From Thermomonas sp. (lineage in GTDB: Bacteria > Pseudomonadota > Gammaproteobacteria > Xanthomonadales > Xanthomonadaceae): a stretch of 64,000 bases of DNA. Below, in pieces: positions 19,596 through 27,931 of the stretch; position 1 is the stretch's first letter; the number at the start of each line of letters is the position of its first letter. The DNA lies in assembly GCF_019104945.1 (NCBI RefSeq), contig NZ_JAHRWW010000019.1, forward strand, positions 26,144 to 90,143. Direction: 5' to 3'. The notes under the pieces are model-generated. The model was not told where the DNA came from. It made no database searches and saw only the letters and a program-made list of their open reading frames with translations. A program made the translations under genes and the position numbers.

Positions 19596-20798
19596 ATGCG
19601 TTCTTTGCTTGGGGTTGCCGTTATTTCTGCTGGGCTTGTGGTGGCTGCCGCGGGTTCATTTGCCCAGACGCCTGCACCGGTCAAGCCAGTAGCACTTAGC
19701 GATAACCTACCGATCCCCGATGCACCTGCACCCAAGGTCAGCAAAGCGTGGTTGGTGATGGATTACGCCACCGGCCAAGTGCTGGCGGGTGAAAACGTGG
19801 ATACACCGGTGGATCCGGCCAGCATCACCAAGGTAATGACGAGCTATGTCATTGCCGCAGAAATGGCCGCGGGCAAGGTGAAGGCCACCGACCCGGTGAT
19901 GATGAGCGAAAACGCTTGGCGTACCGGCGGCGCTGGCACCGATGGCAGCTATAGCGGGTTTGAAGTCAATAAGACCGCGCCGCTAGAACAAATGGAAAAA
20001 GGCATGGTGGTGCAGTCGGGTAACGACGCCGCCATTGCACTGGCGGAGCACGTCGCAGGCAGCAGCGAGGCGTTCGCTCAGCTGATGAATGCCTATGCGA
20101 AAAAAATTGGGATGAAGAACTCCCACTTCGCCAACCCCACCGGCTTGACCGCCGAAGGCCATATGACCACCGCGCACGATCTTGCGCGGCTTGGCCAAGC
20201 GATGATCCGCGACTTCCCGGAAGCCTACGCCTACAACAAAATCAAAGAATTTACCGTTGGCCCCATCACCCAGCCCAACCGCAACCTGCTGCTGTGGCGC
20301 GACGCCTCGGTGGACGGCATCAAAACGGGGCATACCGCTGCGGCTGGGTATTGCCTGCTGGCTTCGGCCAAGCGTGGTGACCAGCGTCTCATCAGCGTGG
20401 TGATGGGCGATACCAGCGAAAACCAGCGTGCGGTCGATTCTCTCGCGCTGTTGAACTGGGGGTTCCGTTTCTACGACACGCATCGACTCTACGAAGCCGG
20501 TAAATCGCTGGCCACCGCCAAAGTGTGGAAGGGTGACGAAAACAGCGTGCAAGTAGGTGTGGCGCAGCCGCTGCTGGTGTCGCTGCCGCGCGGCAAATAC
20601 GACCAACTCAAAGCCACCATGGATCTGCCGAAGTCCTTAACCGCACCGATTGCCAAGGGCCAGCGCATTGGTGTGGTGAAAGTCACCCTCGATGGCAAGC
20701 AAGTGGCGCAAGCACCGCTGGTGGCGGTGACGGCGGTGGAGGAGGGCGGCTTCTTCAAGCGCCTGTGGCATGAACTGCTGATGTGGTGGAACAATTGA
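19596..20798 (+). CDS. dacC: D-alanyl-D-alanine carboxypeptidase (PBP5/6 type)
   Basis: 400 aa with a signal peptide ending near SFAQT. Serine DD-peptidase motifs are SITK (Ser76-Lys79), SGNDAAIAL and KTGHTAAAGYC. The C-terminal PBP5_C domain and a final amphipathic helix ([17 protein letters not shown]) should tether it to the inner membrane. TAAGGAG at 19581-19587 supports the ATG at 19596 rather than the TTG three bases upstream. The paralogue letter dacC is tentative. Confidence 0.92.
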   Translation: MRSLLGVAVISAGLVVAAAGSFAQTPAPVKPVALSDNLPIPDAPAPKVSKAWLVMDYATGQVLAGENVDTPVDPASITKVMTSYVIAAEMAAGKVKATDPVMMSENAWRTGGAGTDGSYSGFEVNKTAPLEQMEKGMVVQSGNDAAIALAEHVAGSSEAFAQLMNAYAKKIGMKNSHFANPTGLTAEGHMTTAHDLARLGQAMIRDFPEAYAYNKIKEFTVGPITQPNRNLLLWRDASVDGIKTGHTAAAGYCLLASAKRGDQRLISVVMGDTSENQRAVDSLALLNWGFRFYDTHRLYEAGKSLATAKVWKGDENSVQVGVAQPLLVSLPRGKYDQLKATMDLPKSLTAPIAKGQRIGVVKVTLDGKQVAQAPLVAVTAVEEGGFFKRLWHELLMWWNN

Positions 20799-21076
20799 AC
20801 ACGATCCATTCCGATAACCCGGATCACGGTTTCCAGTTTCCCGGCACCTTCGAGCTGTCGGCAATGGGATCGGCCGATCAGCATCTGGAAACCGACCTTC
20901 CGCAGCACCTGCTCGCGGAGGGCATTGACGTCGTGCATGAATCGGTGACGTGGCGGCATTCGTCCAGCGGCAAGTACGTATCCGTGCGGATTCAATTTCG
21001 CGCCAAATCACGGGAAGAATACGACCGCGCACACCAAGCCCTGCGCGACCACCCGGAAGTGAAGTGGACGCTGTAA
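20783..21076 (+). CDS. ybeD: DUF493 family protein (YbeD)
   Basis: 97 aa with the DUF493 pattern: [34 protein letters not shown] and a C-terminal [18 protein letters not shown]. It starts with a GTG inside the end of dacC (16-base overlap), and lipB overlaps its stop. The dacC-ybeD-lipB order is conserved in gammaproteobacteria. YbeD is a small ACT-like protein of unsettled function, often linked to lipoate synthesis by position. Confidence 0.9.
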   Translation: MVEQLNTIHSDNPDHGFQFPGTFELSAMGSADQHLETDLPQHLLAEGIDVVHESVTWRHSSSGKYVSVRIQFRAKSREEYDRAHQALRDHPEVKWTL

Positions 21077-21741
21077 AAACCGCGTGTTCCCTTGAAGACA
21101 AACCGCAGCAGCACCGTGAAGGTGTGCTGCGTGATCTTGGCCATGCGCCTTACACGCCGGTATGGCATGCCATGCAAGCGTTTACCGATGATCGCGATGA
21201 ACACACGCTAGACGAGCTATGGCTGGTAGAGCACGCGCCGGTGTTCACCCTGGGCCAAGCGGGCAAACCCGAGCACGTGCTGATGCCGGGCGATATCCCG
21301 GTGGTCCATGTTGATCGCGGCGGGCAAGTGACCTACCACGGCCCCGGCCAACTGGTGGCCTATCCGCTGCTGGATTTGAAGCGGCTCAAAATCGGCGTGC
21401 GTGACTACGTCTGCAAAATTGAGCAGGCAGTCATCGATACTTTGGACGAATGGAATATCGGTGCGGCGCGTAAAGAGGGTGCGCCGGGGGTTTATGTCAA
21501 TGGCGCGAAAATCGCCTCGCTAGGCATCCGCGTGCGGCGCGGCCGCTGCTTCCACGGCCTTGCCTTCAATATCACCAATGAATGCTTGCCGCCGTTTGCG
21601 CGGATCAACCCCTGCGGCTATGCCGGGCTGAAGGTGGTGGCGCTGGCCGATCTCGGTGGGCCAACCTCCATCGACGCGGTGAAGCCTGTACTGATCGAGC
21701 AATTAGAGCGCCAGCTGCAGCAGCATTTCCGGGTTTTTTAG
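21064..21741 (+). CDS. lipB: Octanoyl-[ACP]:protein N-octanoyltransferase LipB
   Basis: 225 aa if started at GTG 21064 ([15 protein letters not shown]), which overlaps the ybeD stop and resembles Xanthomonas LipB starts. It moves octanoate from ACP to lipoyl domains. Motifs are [33 protein letters not shown] and the catalytic Cys184 in INPCGYAG, with the paired Lys in GAKIASLG. lipA, its usual neighbour, is not next to it here. Confidence 0.94.
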   Translation: MDAVKTACSLEDKPQQHREGVLRDLGHAPYTPVWHAMQAFTDDRDEHTLDELWLVEHAPVFTLGQAGKPEHVLMPGDIPVVHVDRGGQVTYHGPGQLVAYPLLDLKRLKIGVRDYVCKIEQAVIDTLDEWNIGAARKEGAPGVYVNGAKIASLGIRVRRGRCFHGLAFNITNECLPPFARINPCGYAGLKVVALADLGGPTSIDAVKPVLIEQLERQLQQHFRVF

Positions 21742-21784
21742 CATTACGCGTATACCTAGCTGAGAACAAGGCTGGGGTGGCGTT

Positions 21785-22819
21785 ATGTCAAAATGGATTC
21801 AGTGGCAACGTAGCGCGTGGCTGCTTTTGGGCGGTGTGCTGCTTGCTTCCTGCTCGGCAATTGGGCGCCAAGAGCCGAAAGTATTTGATGGTCAGTTTAG
21901 CGCTAGCGGAAAGCACTACGCCTACATCTACATGAGCGTGTTTGTGTTTTCATACCAGCGTACGGGTGGGCGAAGCGTCAGCAACGGGGTTGCTACCTAC
22001 TATTTACAATTGATCGATACCCAAGCAGGGCAAAAACTGCTGGATAAGCCGATAAAACTGAAGTTCAGTGGGTGCCGTTACCCAAGAATCGGGGCAGTGA
22101 ATGACACGCATGTGGCGCTGCTGTGTAGCAACGGAAAAGGGAAATCAACGCCTCCCATGCTGGTGTCGATGAGTGCAACGCCAGAGGTGCTCAGTAGCGA
22201 GCAGCTAAGTGAGCGCAACCCTGCGCTGGCAGGCGCGCTCAATGCTCAGAACTTTTATAGAAATGCGGCTAAGCCCGATGCGATGGTGTTTGAAGGCAGT
22301 GATGGGCGCAAATATCAGCTTGACCCAAACACCGGCGTTGCAACGTTTGTTACAGGAAAATTTGATGTAAAAAGCACAATTTCCATCCAACAAAAACAAG
22401 GCCGGTTGCCGGAAGGCTTGAGTGAGCAGGGCGATGGGCGGCGTTACATCACCCAAGGCTATGGCGATCAAGCGCCGCGCTCGCAGGATGATTTTCTCGA
22501 CCCCGCGTTTCTAAAGGTGGTATGGGATGAACAAGACGATTCTCAGAGCGCCACACTGATCAAAGACGGTATTTTGGTGCTGGCCAAAACAAGTAAGGAT
22601 AGCGGGCAGTACAAGCAGTTGTCGCTGGTAGATATAAAAACCCTGCGCACCCGTTGGACAATACCATTGCCGCAGCGGAAGGGTGATTGGGCTGGGCGTT
22701 TTGATGAAGAGCAGTTTGCCCTGCGCGATGGAAACCTACAGGTAGCCAATGCGTCGCAGCTGCTCGACATCAATCTGGATAACGGGAAAATTATTCGCGA
22801 TATCAATTTGGTGGAGTGA
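21785..22819 (+). CDS. Hypothetical lipoprotein
   Basis: 344 aa. Signal peptide with lipobox LASC (residues 20-23) predicts a lipoprotein. The body has a repeated strand-turn look, for example YYLQLIDTQAGQKLLDKPI, LSLVDIKTLRTRWTIPL and LLDINLDNGKIIRDINL, as in beta-propeller proteins that report bound substrates, but I cannot name a family. It seems less GC-rich than flanking genes (impression, not measured). It sits where lipA might be expected downstream of lipB. Confidence 0.65.
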   Translation: MSKWIQWQRSAWLLLGGVLLASCSAIGRQEPKVFDGQFSASGKHYAYIYMSVFVFSYQRTGGRSVSNGVATYYLQLIDTQAGQKLLDKPIKLKFSGCRYPRIGAVNDTHVALLCSNGKGKSTPPMLVSMSATPEVLSSEQLSERNPALAGALNAQNFYRNAAKPDAMVFEGSDGRKYQLDPNTGVATFVTGKFDVKSTISIQQKQGRLPEGLSEQGDGRRYITQGYGDQAPRSQDDFLDPAFLKVVWDEQDDSQSATLIKDGILVLAKTSKDSGQYKQLSLVDIKTLRTRWTIPLPQRKGDWAGRFDEEQFALRDGNLQVANASQLLDINLDNGKIIRDINLVE

Positions 22820-22838
22820 GCTTTACGCAGGTGGTGCG

Positions 22839-23393
22839 CTAAGCGCCGCCCGCAAACCCCGCCTGCCGCCACGCCTCAAACACCATCACCGCCACGGTGT
22901 TGGAGAGGTTGATGCTGCGATTGTCTGGGCGCATCGGTAGACGCAGGCGCTGCTCTTCAGGGATGCGCGCAAACACCTCGGCGGGCAGGCCTGCGGTTTC
23001 GCTGCCAAATAAAAACGTATCGCCACTGCGGTAGACAGGGGTGTCGTAGCGCACGCGGCCGCGGGTGGAGAGCGCAAACACACGCGGCGCAGCGCCTTCG
23101 GTGGCGGTAATGGCGGCAAGCGCAGCGTCGAGGCTGTCGTGCACCTGCATCGCAGCGTATTCGTGGTAATCCAGCCCAGCGCGGCGGAGGTGTTTATCGT
23201 CAATCTCAAAACCCAGCGGCCGCACCAGATGCAGCTGCGCACCGGTATTGGCGCACAACCGGATTACATTGCCGGTGTTGGGGGGGATTTCAGGCTGATA
23301 AAGGATAACGTGGATGCTGAAGAGGGGGGCGGAAGTGTCCACAGGTGTGTCGTGTTCTAGCGTTGCAATAACGGTCGGCATATTCGAACACAT
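22839..23393 (-). CDS. trmL: tRNA (cytidine/uridine-2'-O-)-methyltransferase TrmL
   Basis: SPOUT-class methyltransferase acting on the wobble base of tRNA-Leu. SPOUT knot motifs are VILYQPEIPPNTGNVIRLCANTG, FLFGSETAGLP and LPMRPDNRSINLSNTVAVMVFEAWRQAG. The enzyme core is about 160 aa. The frame offers ATG 23393 or ATG 23381, both upstream of the conserved start FSIHVILY, so about 20-24 extra N-terminal residues are likely but unproven. Convergent with the lipoprotein gene, 19 bases apart. Confidence 0.92.
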   Translation of the reverse strand: MCSNMPTVIATLEHDTPVDTSAPLFSIHVILYQPEIPPNTGNVIRLCANTGAQLHLVRPLGFEIDDKHLRRAGLDYHEYAAMQVHDSLDAALAAITATEGAAPRVFALSTRGRVRYDTPVYRSGDTFLFGSETAGLPAEVFARIPEEQRLRLPMRPDNRSINLSNTVAVMVFEAWRQAGFAGGA

Positions 23394-23447
23394 CTACTCT
23401 TGCTGCAGCGAGTGTCATGATTCACTTGGACTTTGAATTGCGGAACA

Positions 23448-23567
23448 ATGAGCCTAGTAAAATCCAAACAACGCGTCGCCGACCACTGGGAAATCTTCAC
23501 CCCGGTCAAAACATTTCCCCCAATGACGGTGGCCGAGCTGACTACGATGGAAAGGAAAAGCCCATGA
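23448..23567 (+). pseudogene. Remnant of a DNA methyltransferase N-terminus
   Basis: A 39-codon frame beginning MSLVKSKQRVADHWEIFTPV. This resembles the start of a large family of restriction-modification DNA methyltransferases, (M)xLVKSKQRVADHGEVFTP, recalled from memory. After about 20 codons the resemblance stops and the frame ends at 23567. It overlaps the Bro-N gene start (ATGA at 23564). It reads as a decayed or deleted methyltransferase whose start codon context survives and now lies directly upstream of the next gene. Confidence 0.5.
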
Positions 23568-24409
23568 CCGATACGAAGGGCAAAATCAAGCTTTTCGAAT
23601 CGCAACAGGTCCGCGCCGAATGGGATGCGGACAAGGAAAAATGGTGGTTCGTCATCGTGGATGTGGTGGCTGTCCTGACGGACAGCGTGGATGCACCCGC
23701 CTACTGGCGCAAGCTGAAGCAACGCCTGAAGGCGGAAGGCAATGAAACCGTGACAAGTTGTCACGGTTTGAAGCTGCGCGCAGCAGACGGCAAGTTGCGG
23801 CAGACCGATGTCGCCGACACTGCGCAAATTCTGCGGCTGATCCAGTCCATCCCCAGCAAACGCGCCGAACCCTTCAAGTTGTGGCTGGCGCAGGTAGGCA
23901 GCGAGCGCCTGGACGAAACCGTGGATCCGGAGCAGTCCATCGACCGCGCCATCCAGAACTACCGGCGCTTGGGTTACAGCGAACATTGGATCAACCAGCG
24001 CATCAAGTCCATCGAAGTGCGCAAGGCACTGACCGACGAGTGGGACAAGTCCGGCGTTCAGAAGGGGCAGGAGTACGCCGCGTTGACTGACTTGATGAGC
24101 AAGACTTGGGCGGGCATGACCACCCGGCAGTACAAGCAGCACAAAGGGCTGAAGCAGGAAAACCTGCGCGACAACATGACCAACACCGAGCTGGTGTTGA
24201 ACATGCTGGCCGAGGTGGCGGCCACCGACATTTCACTGGTGCGCAACCCGCAAGGTTTCGACGCCAGTGCCGAAGTTGCCAAGGAAGGCGCCAAAACCGC
24301 CAAAGCCGCCCGCCAGCAGTTGGAAAAAAGCACAGGAAAGCCCGTGGTGAGTCGCTTGAGCGCCAAACAACTGGGAACGCGCCAGCTCCCGGGAAGGAAA
24401 AAGTCATAA
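23564..24409 (+). CDS. Bro-N domain (phage antirepressor-like) protein
   Basis: 281 aa starting MTDTKGKIKLFESQQVRAEWD at 23564, with AAGGA shortly upstream; the open frame reaches further back to 23417 but that is not conserved. The Bro-N domain (about 8-110) includes WWFVIVDVVAVLTDS and SCHGLKLRAADGKLRQTDVADT. The C-terminal half (IDRAIQNYRRLGYSEHWINQRIKSIEVRK onward) is a conserved extension seen in prophage and plasmid-borne Bro proteins. Probably DNA-binding. It lies in an accessory-looking patch next to a methyltransferase remnant, which suggests transfer. Confidence 0.75.
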   Translation: MTDTKGKIKLFESQQVRAEWDADKEKWWFVIVDVVAVLTDSVDAPAYWRKLKQRLKAEGNETVTSCHGLKLRAADGKLRQTDVADTAQILRLIQSIPSKRAEPFKLWLAQVGSERLDETVDPEQSIDRAIQNYRRLGYSEHWINQRIKSIEVRKALTDEWDKSGVQKGQEYAALTDLMSKTWAGMTTRQYKQHKGLKQENLRDNMTNTELVLNMLAEVAATDISLVRNPQGFDASAEVAKEGAKTAKAARQQLEKSTGKPVVSRLSAKQLGTRQLPGRKKS

Positions 24410-24473
24410 GCAGCGATTTCGGCCAAGCCGGCTTCCGCTTGCGCGGGAAAATATGAATAGGCGTGTCGGCACG

Positions 24474-24518
24474 GGGTGACAAATGCCCTAGTGCGTCACC
24501 CATTGATAGGGTCTATCA
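24474..24518. promoter_or_regulatory. Two short inverted repeats upstream of the M16 peptidase gene
   Basis: GGGTGAC (24474-24480) pairs with GTCACCC (24495-24501), and TGATAG (24504-24509) pairs with CTATCA (24513-24518). They fall in the 152-base gap before the peptidase start at 24562. They could be operators or a weak terminator; neither has a T-run. Confidence 0.3.
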
Positions 24519-24561
24519 TTGGCAGTTCACGTTTCGTTGTGTCAACTGACAAGGAGTTCTT

Positions 24562-27390
24562 ATGACCGTTGCTCGTCCCGCCGCGCTCGCGCTGGCGCTT
24601 GCTACTGCACTGTCCATGGGCACGTTTGCCCCCACGGCGCAGGCGGCAAATGTGCCCAGCGTGGATATCCCGTATGAAACCTTCACCCTTCCCAATGGCC
24701 TGCGCGTGGTGGTGCACACCGACCGCAAAGCCCCCATCGTGGCGGTGAACGTGTGGTATCACGTGGGCAGCAAGGACGAACCGGCCGGGCGTACCGGCTT
24801 TGCGCATTTGTTCGAACACCTGATGTTCAACGGCAGCGAAAACGCGCCGGGTGAATTCTTCGCTCCGTTCAAGGAAATTGGCGCCACCAACCAGAACGGC
24901 ACCACCAATTCCGACCGCACCAATTATTTCGAAAACGTGCCCACCACCGCGCTCGACACCGCGCTGTGGATGGAGTCCGACCGCATGGGCCACTTGCTCG
25001 GTGCGATCGACCAAAAGACGCTGGATGAGCAGCGCGGCGTGGTGCAAAACGAGAAGCGTCAAGGTGAAAACCAGCCCTACGGCCAGGTGTGGGATGAGCT
25101 GGGCAAGGTTATGTATCCGGCCGGTCACCCGTACCACCACAGCACCATCGGTTCGATGAACGACCTCAACGCCGCCTCGCTGGACGACGTGAAAACTTGG
25201 TTCAAGACCTGGTACGGCCCCAACAACGCGGTGCTGGTGCTGGCCGGTGATATTGATCTGGCCACGGCCAAAGAAAAGGTGGCGAAGTATTTCGGCGATA
25301 TTCCGGCCAGCCCCACCATGGCGCAGCCGAAGGTGGACGTGGCCGCGCACACCAGCAATACCCGCAGCGAGATGACCGACACCGTGCCGCAGTCGCGTAT
25401 TTATCGCCTGTGGAACGTGGCCGAATATGGCCAGCCGGATCTCGATCGCCTGCAGCTGTTCGCGCAGGTGCTGGGTGGCGGCAAGTCGTCGCGCCTCGAT
25501 AAGCGCCTTGTGCATCAAGACAAGCTGGTGGACAACGTCAGCGTGGGCGTCAGTGGTTCGCAGCTCAGCAGCAATTTCATCATTACCGCTGCGATTAAGC
25601 AGGGCGTGGACGTGGCTAAGGTAGAAGCCGCGATTGATGAAGAACTCGCCAAATTGCTGAAAGACGGCCCCAGTACCGATGAACTGGCGCGCGCGAAGAC
25701 CGGCATCAACGCCGGGTTTGTGCGTGGCGTGGAGCGCATTGGCGGCTTCGGCGGCAAAGCCGACGCACTGGCTGAGTGCGCGGTGTTCGTGGGCAACCCC
25801 GGTTGCTTCCGTGACAGTTTGAAGGTGTTGGCAGAGGCGACGGCAGATTCTGTACGCGCCACGGGCAATACTTGGCTGGGCGCTGGCAAGGGTAGCCACA
25901 CCTTGGTGGTAAACCCGGGTGCGCGCGTGGCCTTGGCGGAAGATCCGTCGGTGAAGCCCGCACCGTTCACCCTGCCGAAGGCCGACGCCAAATACACCAC
26001 CACCGCCAGCACGGTGGACCGCAAGACCGGCGTGCCGATGCCTACCTCGTTCCCGAACCTCGTCTTCCCCAACCAACAGCACGCGACGCTGAGCAATGGC
26101 ACCAAGGTGGTGCTGGCCGAGCGTCACGATATTCCGGTGGTGCAGATGAGCTATGAATTCCGTGGCGGCGCCTCGGCCAGCAAGCCGGGTATGGCCAATT
26201 TCGCCATGAGCCTGCTCGATGAAGGTGCGGGCGACCTTGATGCATTGGCCTTTGCTGATAAGGCCGAATCGCTGGGCGCGCAGCTGGGTGCAGGGGCTAG
26301 CCAAGACAGCAGCAGCGTGTATTTGTCGGCACTGAAGCAAAACCTAGCGCCATCGGTGGCGCTGTATGCCGACATGCTGCGCAAGCCGCGTTTTGAGCAG
26401 GCCGATATTGAGCGCGTGCGCGGCCAGACCATCGCCGGCATTAAGCAGCAGAAGGCCAACCCGAATGCCGCGATTGGCCGCATCTTGCCGGGTCTGGTGT
26501 ATGGCGCAAGCCACCCCTACGCCAACCCCAGCAATGGCACCGAGGCAACGGTAGCCAGCTTCACTCAAGCCGATATCAAGAACTGGCATGGCACTGCCCT
26601 GCGCCCACAGGACGCTACGTTGGTGGTTGTTGGTGACACCACACTGAAGGACATCCTGCCACTGCTGGAAAAGAACTTTGGCAGCTGGAAGGTGAACGCC
26701 AAGGCCGATACCGCGGCGGCCATTCCGCAGGTTGCGGCGCAGTCAAAAGCACGCGTGTTCTTGATGGATCAGCCGGGCGCCGTGCAGGCCACGATCGTGG
26801 CGTCCAAGCTACTGCCCTCCAGCAAGGACCCGAAGACTGTCGAATACGACATGGCCAATATGGTGATCGGTGGTGACTTCACCGCACGCCTCAATATGAA
26901 CCTGCGTGAAGACAAGCACTGGTCGTATGGCGCCCGTACCGGTGCCGGTAGTGCGCTGGGGCAGCGCCTGTGGAACGCCTTTGCGCCGGTGCAGATCGAC
27001 AAAACCGGCGAGTCGGCCGCAGAAGTGCAGCGCGAAATCAGCGACTACGCCAGCGGTAAGCGTCCGGCCAGCGCAGAAGAAGTGGCGGGCATGAAGAAAG
27101 TGCTCACCTTGACCCTGCCCGGAGCCTATGAAACCGCGTCGGCGGTGATGAACACCATCGCCAGCAACGTGCTGTATGGCCGTCCGGACAACTATGTGCT
27201 GGCCCGCAAGGCCGAGATCGAAGCGATGACCCCGGCGCAAGTCAATGCCGCGGCGAAGGCGCTGGATGCCTCCAACCTCACCTGGTTGGTGGTGGGGGAT
27301 CTGTCCAAGACCGAAGCGCCGGTGCGTGCGTTGAACCTTGGGGAGGTCACCATCATCAATGCCGACGGCCAGCCGGTTGAGAAGAAGTAA
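24562..27390 (+). CDS. M16-family zinc metallopeptidase (pitrilysin-like), periplasmic
   Basis: 942 aa with a signal peptide ending TAQAA. The inverted zinc motif HxxEH is HLFEH (His82, Glu85, His86), with a downstream Glu in LDEQRGVVQNEKRQ. A second M16 half begins near residue 510; its equivalent region (KPGMANFAMSLLDEGAGD) has lost HxxEH, as is normal for the inactive half of two-domain M16 enzymes. AAGGAG lies 8 bases before the ATG. A strong terminator follows. Confidence 0.94.
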   Translation: MTVARPAALALALATALSMGTFAPTAQAANVPSVDIPYETFTLPNGLRVVVHTDRKAPIVAVNVWYHVGSKDEPAGRTGFAHLFEHLMFNGSENAPGEFFAPFKEIGATNQNGTTNSDRTNYFENVPTTALDTALWMESDRMGHLLGAIDQKTLDEQRGVVQNEKRQGENQPYGQVWDELGKVMYPAGHPYHHSTIGSMNDLNAASLDDVKTWFKTWYGPNNAVLVLAGDIDLATAKEKVAKYFGDIPASPTMAQPKVDVAAHTSNTRSEMTDTVPQSRIYRLWNVAEYGQPDLDRLQLFAQVLGGGKSSRLDKRLVHQDKLVDNVSVGVSGSQLSSNFIITAAIKQGVDVAKVEAAIDEELAKLLKDGPSTDELARAKTGINAGFVRGVERIGGFGGKADALAECAVFVGNPGCFRDSLKVLAEATADSVRATGNTWLGAGKGSHTLVVNPGARVALAEDPSVKPAPFTLPKADAKYTTTASTVDRKTGVPMPTSFPNLVFPNQQHATLSNGTKVVLAERHDIPVVQMSYEFRGGASASKPGMANFAMSLLDEGAGDLDALAFADKAESLGAQLGAGASQDSSSVYLSALKQNLAPSVALYADMLRKPRFEQADIERVRGQTIAGIKQQKANPNAAIGRILPGLVYGASHPYANPSNGTEATVASFTQADIKNWHGTALRPQDATLVVVGDTTLKDILPLLEKNFGSWKVNAKADTAAAIPQVAAQSKARVFLMDQPGAVQATIVASKLLPSSKDPKTVEYDMANMVIGGDFTARLNMNLREDKHWSYGARTGAGSALGQRLWNAFAPVQIDKTGESAAEVQREISDYASGKRPASAEEVAGMKKVLTLTLPGAYETASAVMNTIASNVLYGRPDNYVLARKAEIEAMTPAQVNAAAKALDASNLTWLVVGDLSKTEAPVRALNLGEVTIINADGQPVEKK

Positions 27391-27407
27391 TTTGTCTTGA
27401 TGTGGTG

Positions 27408-27452
27408 AATTCAGGCGCGCCGGGGCACAATCCGGCGCGCCTGAATTTTTTT
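27408..27452 (+). terminator. Rho-independent terminator
   Basis: Perfect 16-bp arms AATTCAGGCGCGCCGG (27408-27423) and CCGGCGCGCCTGAATT (27432-27447), with an 8-base loop, followed by a T-run to 27452. It ends transcription of the M16 peptidase gene. Confidence 0.95.
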
Positions 27453-27482
27453 AGAAACATACGTTTTGTTGGGAGAGAGTGC

Positions 27483-27797
27483 ATGCGTTTACTGATTGCG
27501 TCCTGCGTGGCCGTCTTGGTGGTGGGGCTTCCGGCCTGCACCTTCGTCAAAATGGCGCCGGGTGCGAAGCAAGTCAAAGTCCTGGCGGCCGCGCCGACAA
27601 ACTGCGAAAAACGCGGTGAAGTGGAAGTGTCGATTACCCATAAAGTGGGCTTTTACGAACGCAACGATGCGCGTGTACGCGATGAGCTGGAAACACTGGC
27701 ACGCAATGAAGCCCCCGGCCTGAGCGCGAACCGCATCAGCCCAATGGGGGAGCCGAAAGAGGGCGCGCAGCGTTGGGCGATGTGGCGTTGCCAATAG
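27483..27797 (+). CDS. DUF4156 family lipoprotein
   Basis: 104 aa. Signal peptide MRLLIASCVAVLVVGLPAC with lipobox LPAC. The small domain KVLAAAPTNCEKRGEVEVSI and ELETLARNEAPGLSANRI fits the DUF4156 (YjeI-like) lipoprotein family, which has no firm function. The start at 27483 is set by the signal peptide; GGGAGAGAG precedes it. It lies just after a strong terminator, so it needs its own promoter. Confidence 0.8.
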   Translation: MRLLIASCVAVLVVGLPACTFVKMAPGAKQVKVLAAAPTNCEKRGEVEVSITHKVGFYERNDARVRDELETLARNEAPGLSANRISPMGEPKEGAQRWAMWRCQ

Positions 27798-27931
27798 TGG
27801 TTTGGGGCGTGAAAGAGGAGGCTAAAACCGGGATTTTGCCGCAAAAACGCCCATTCATCTGCGAATAACAGCGTAACGCGCTATCCTTAGCAGTTCCGGC
27901 ACCCGTTTGGTGCCTGTCTGAGTACGCCCCC

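Noticed and set aside
23417..23563. N-terminal extension of the Bro-N frame
   Set aside because: Not Bro-like; the other frame here holds the methyltransferase-like start, and a ribosome site precedes 23564.
24496..26340. 614-residue open frame antisense to the M16 peptidase
   Set aside because: Same effect: it covers a well-conserved peptidase gene and its product has no recognisable domain.
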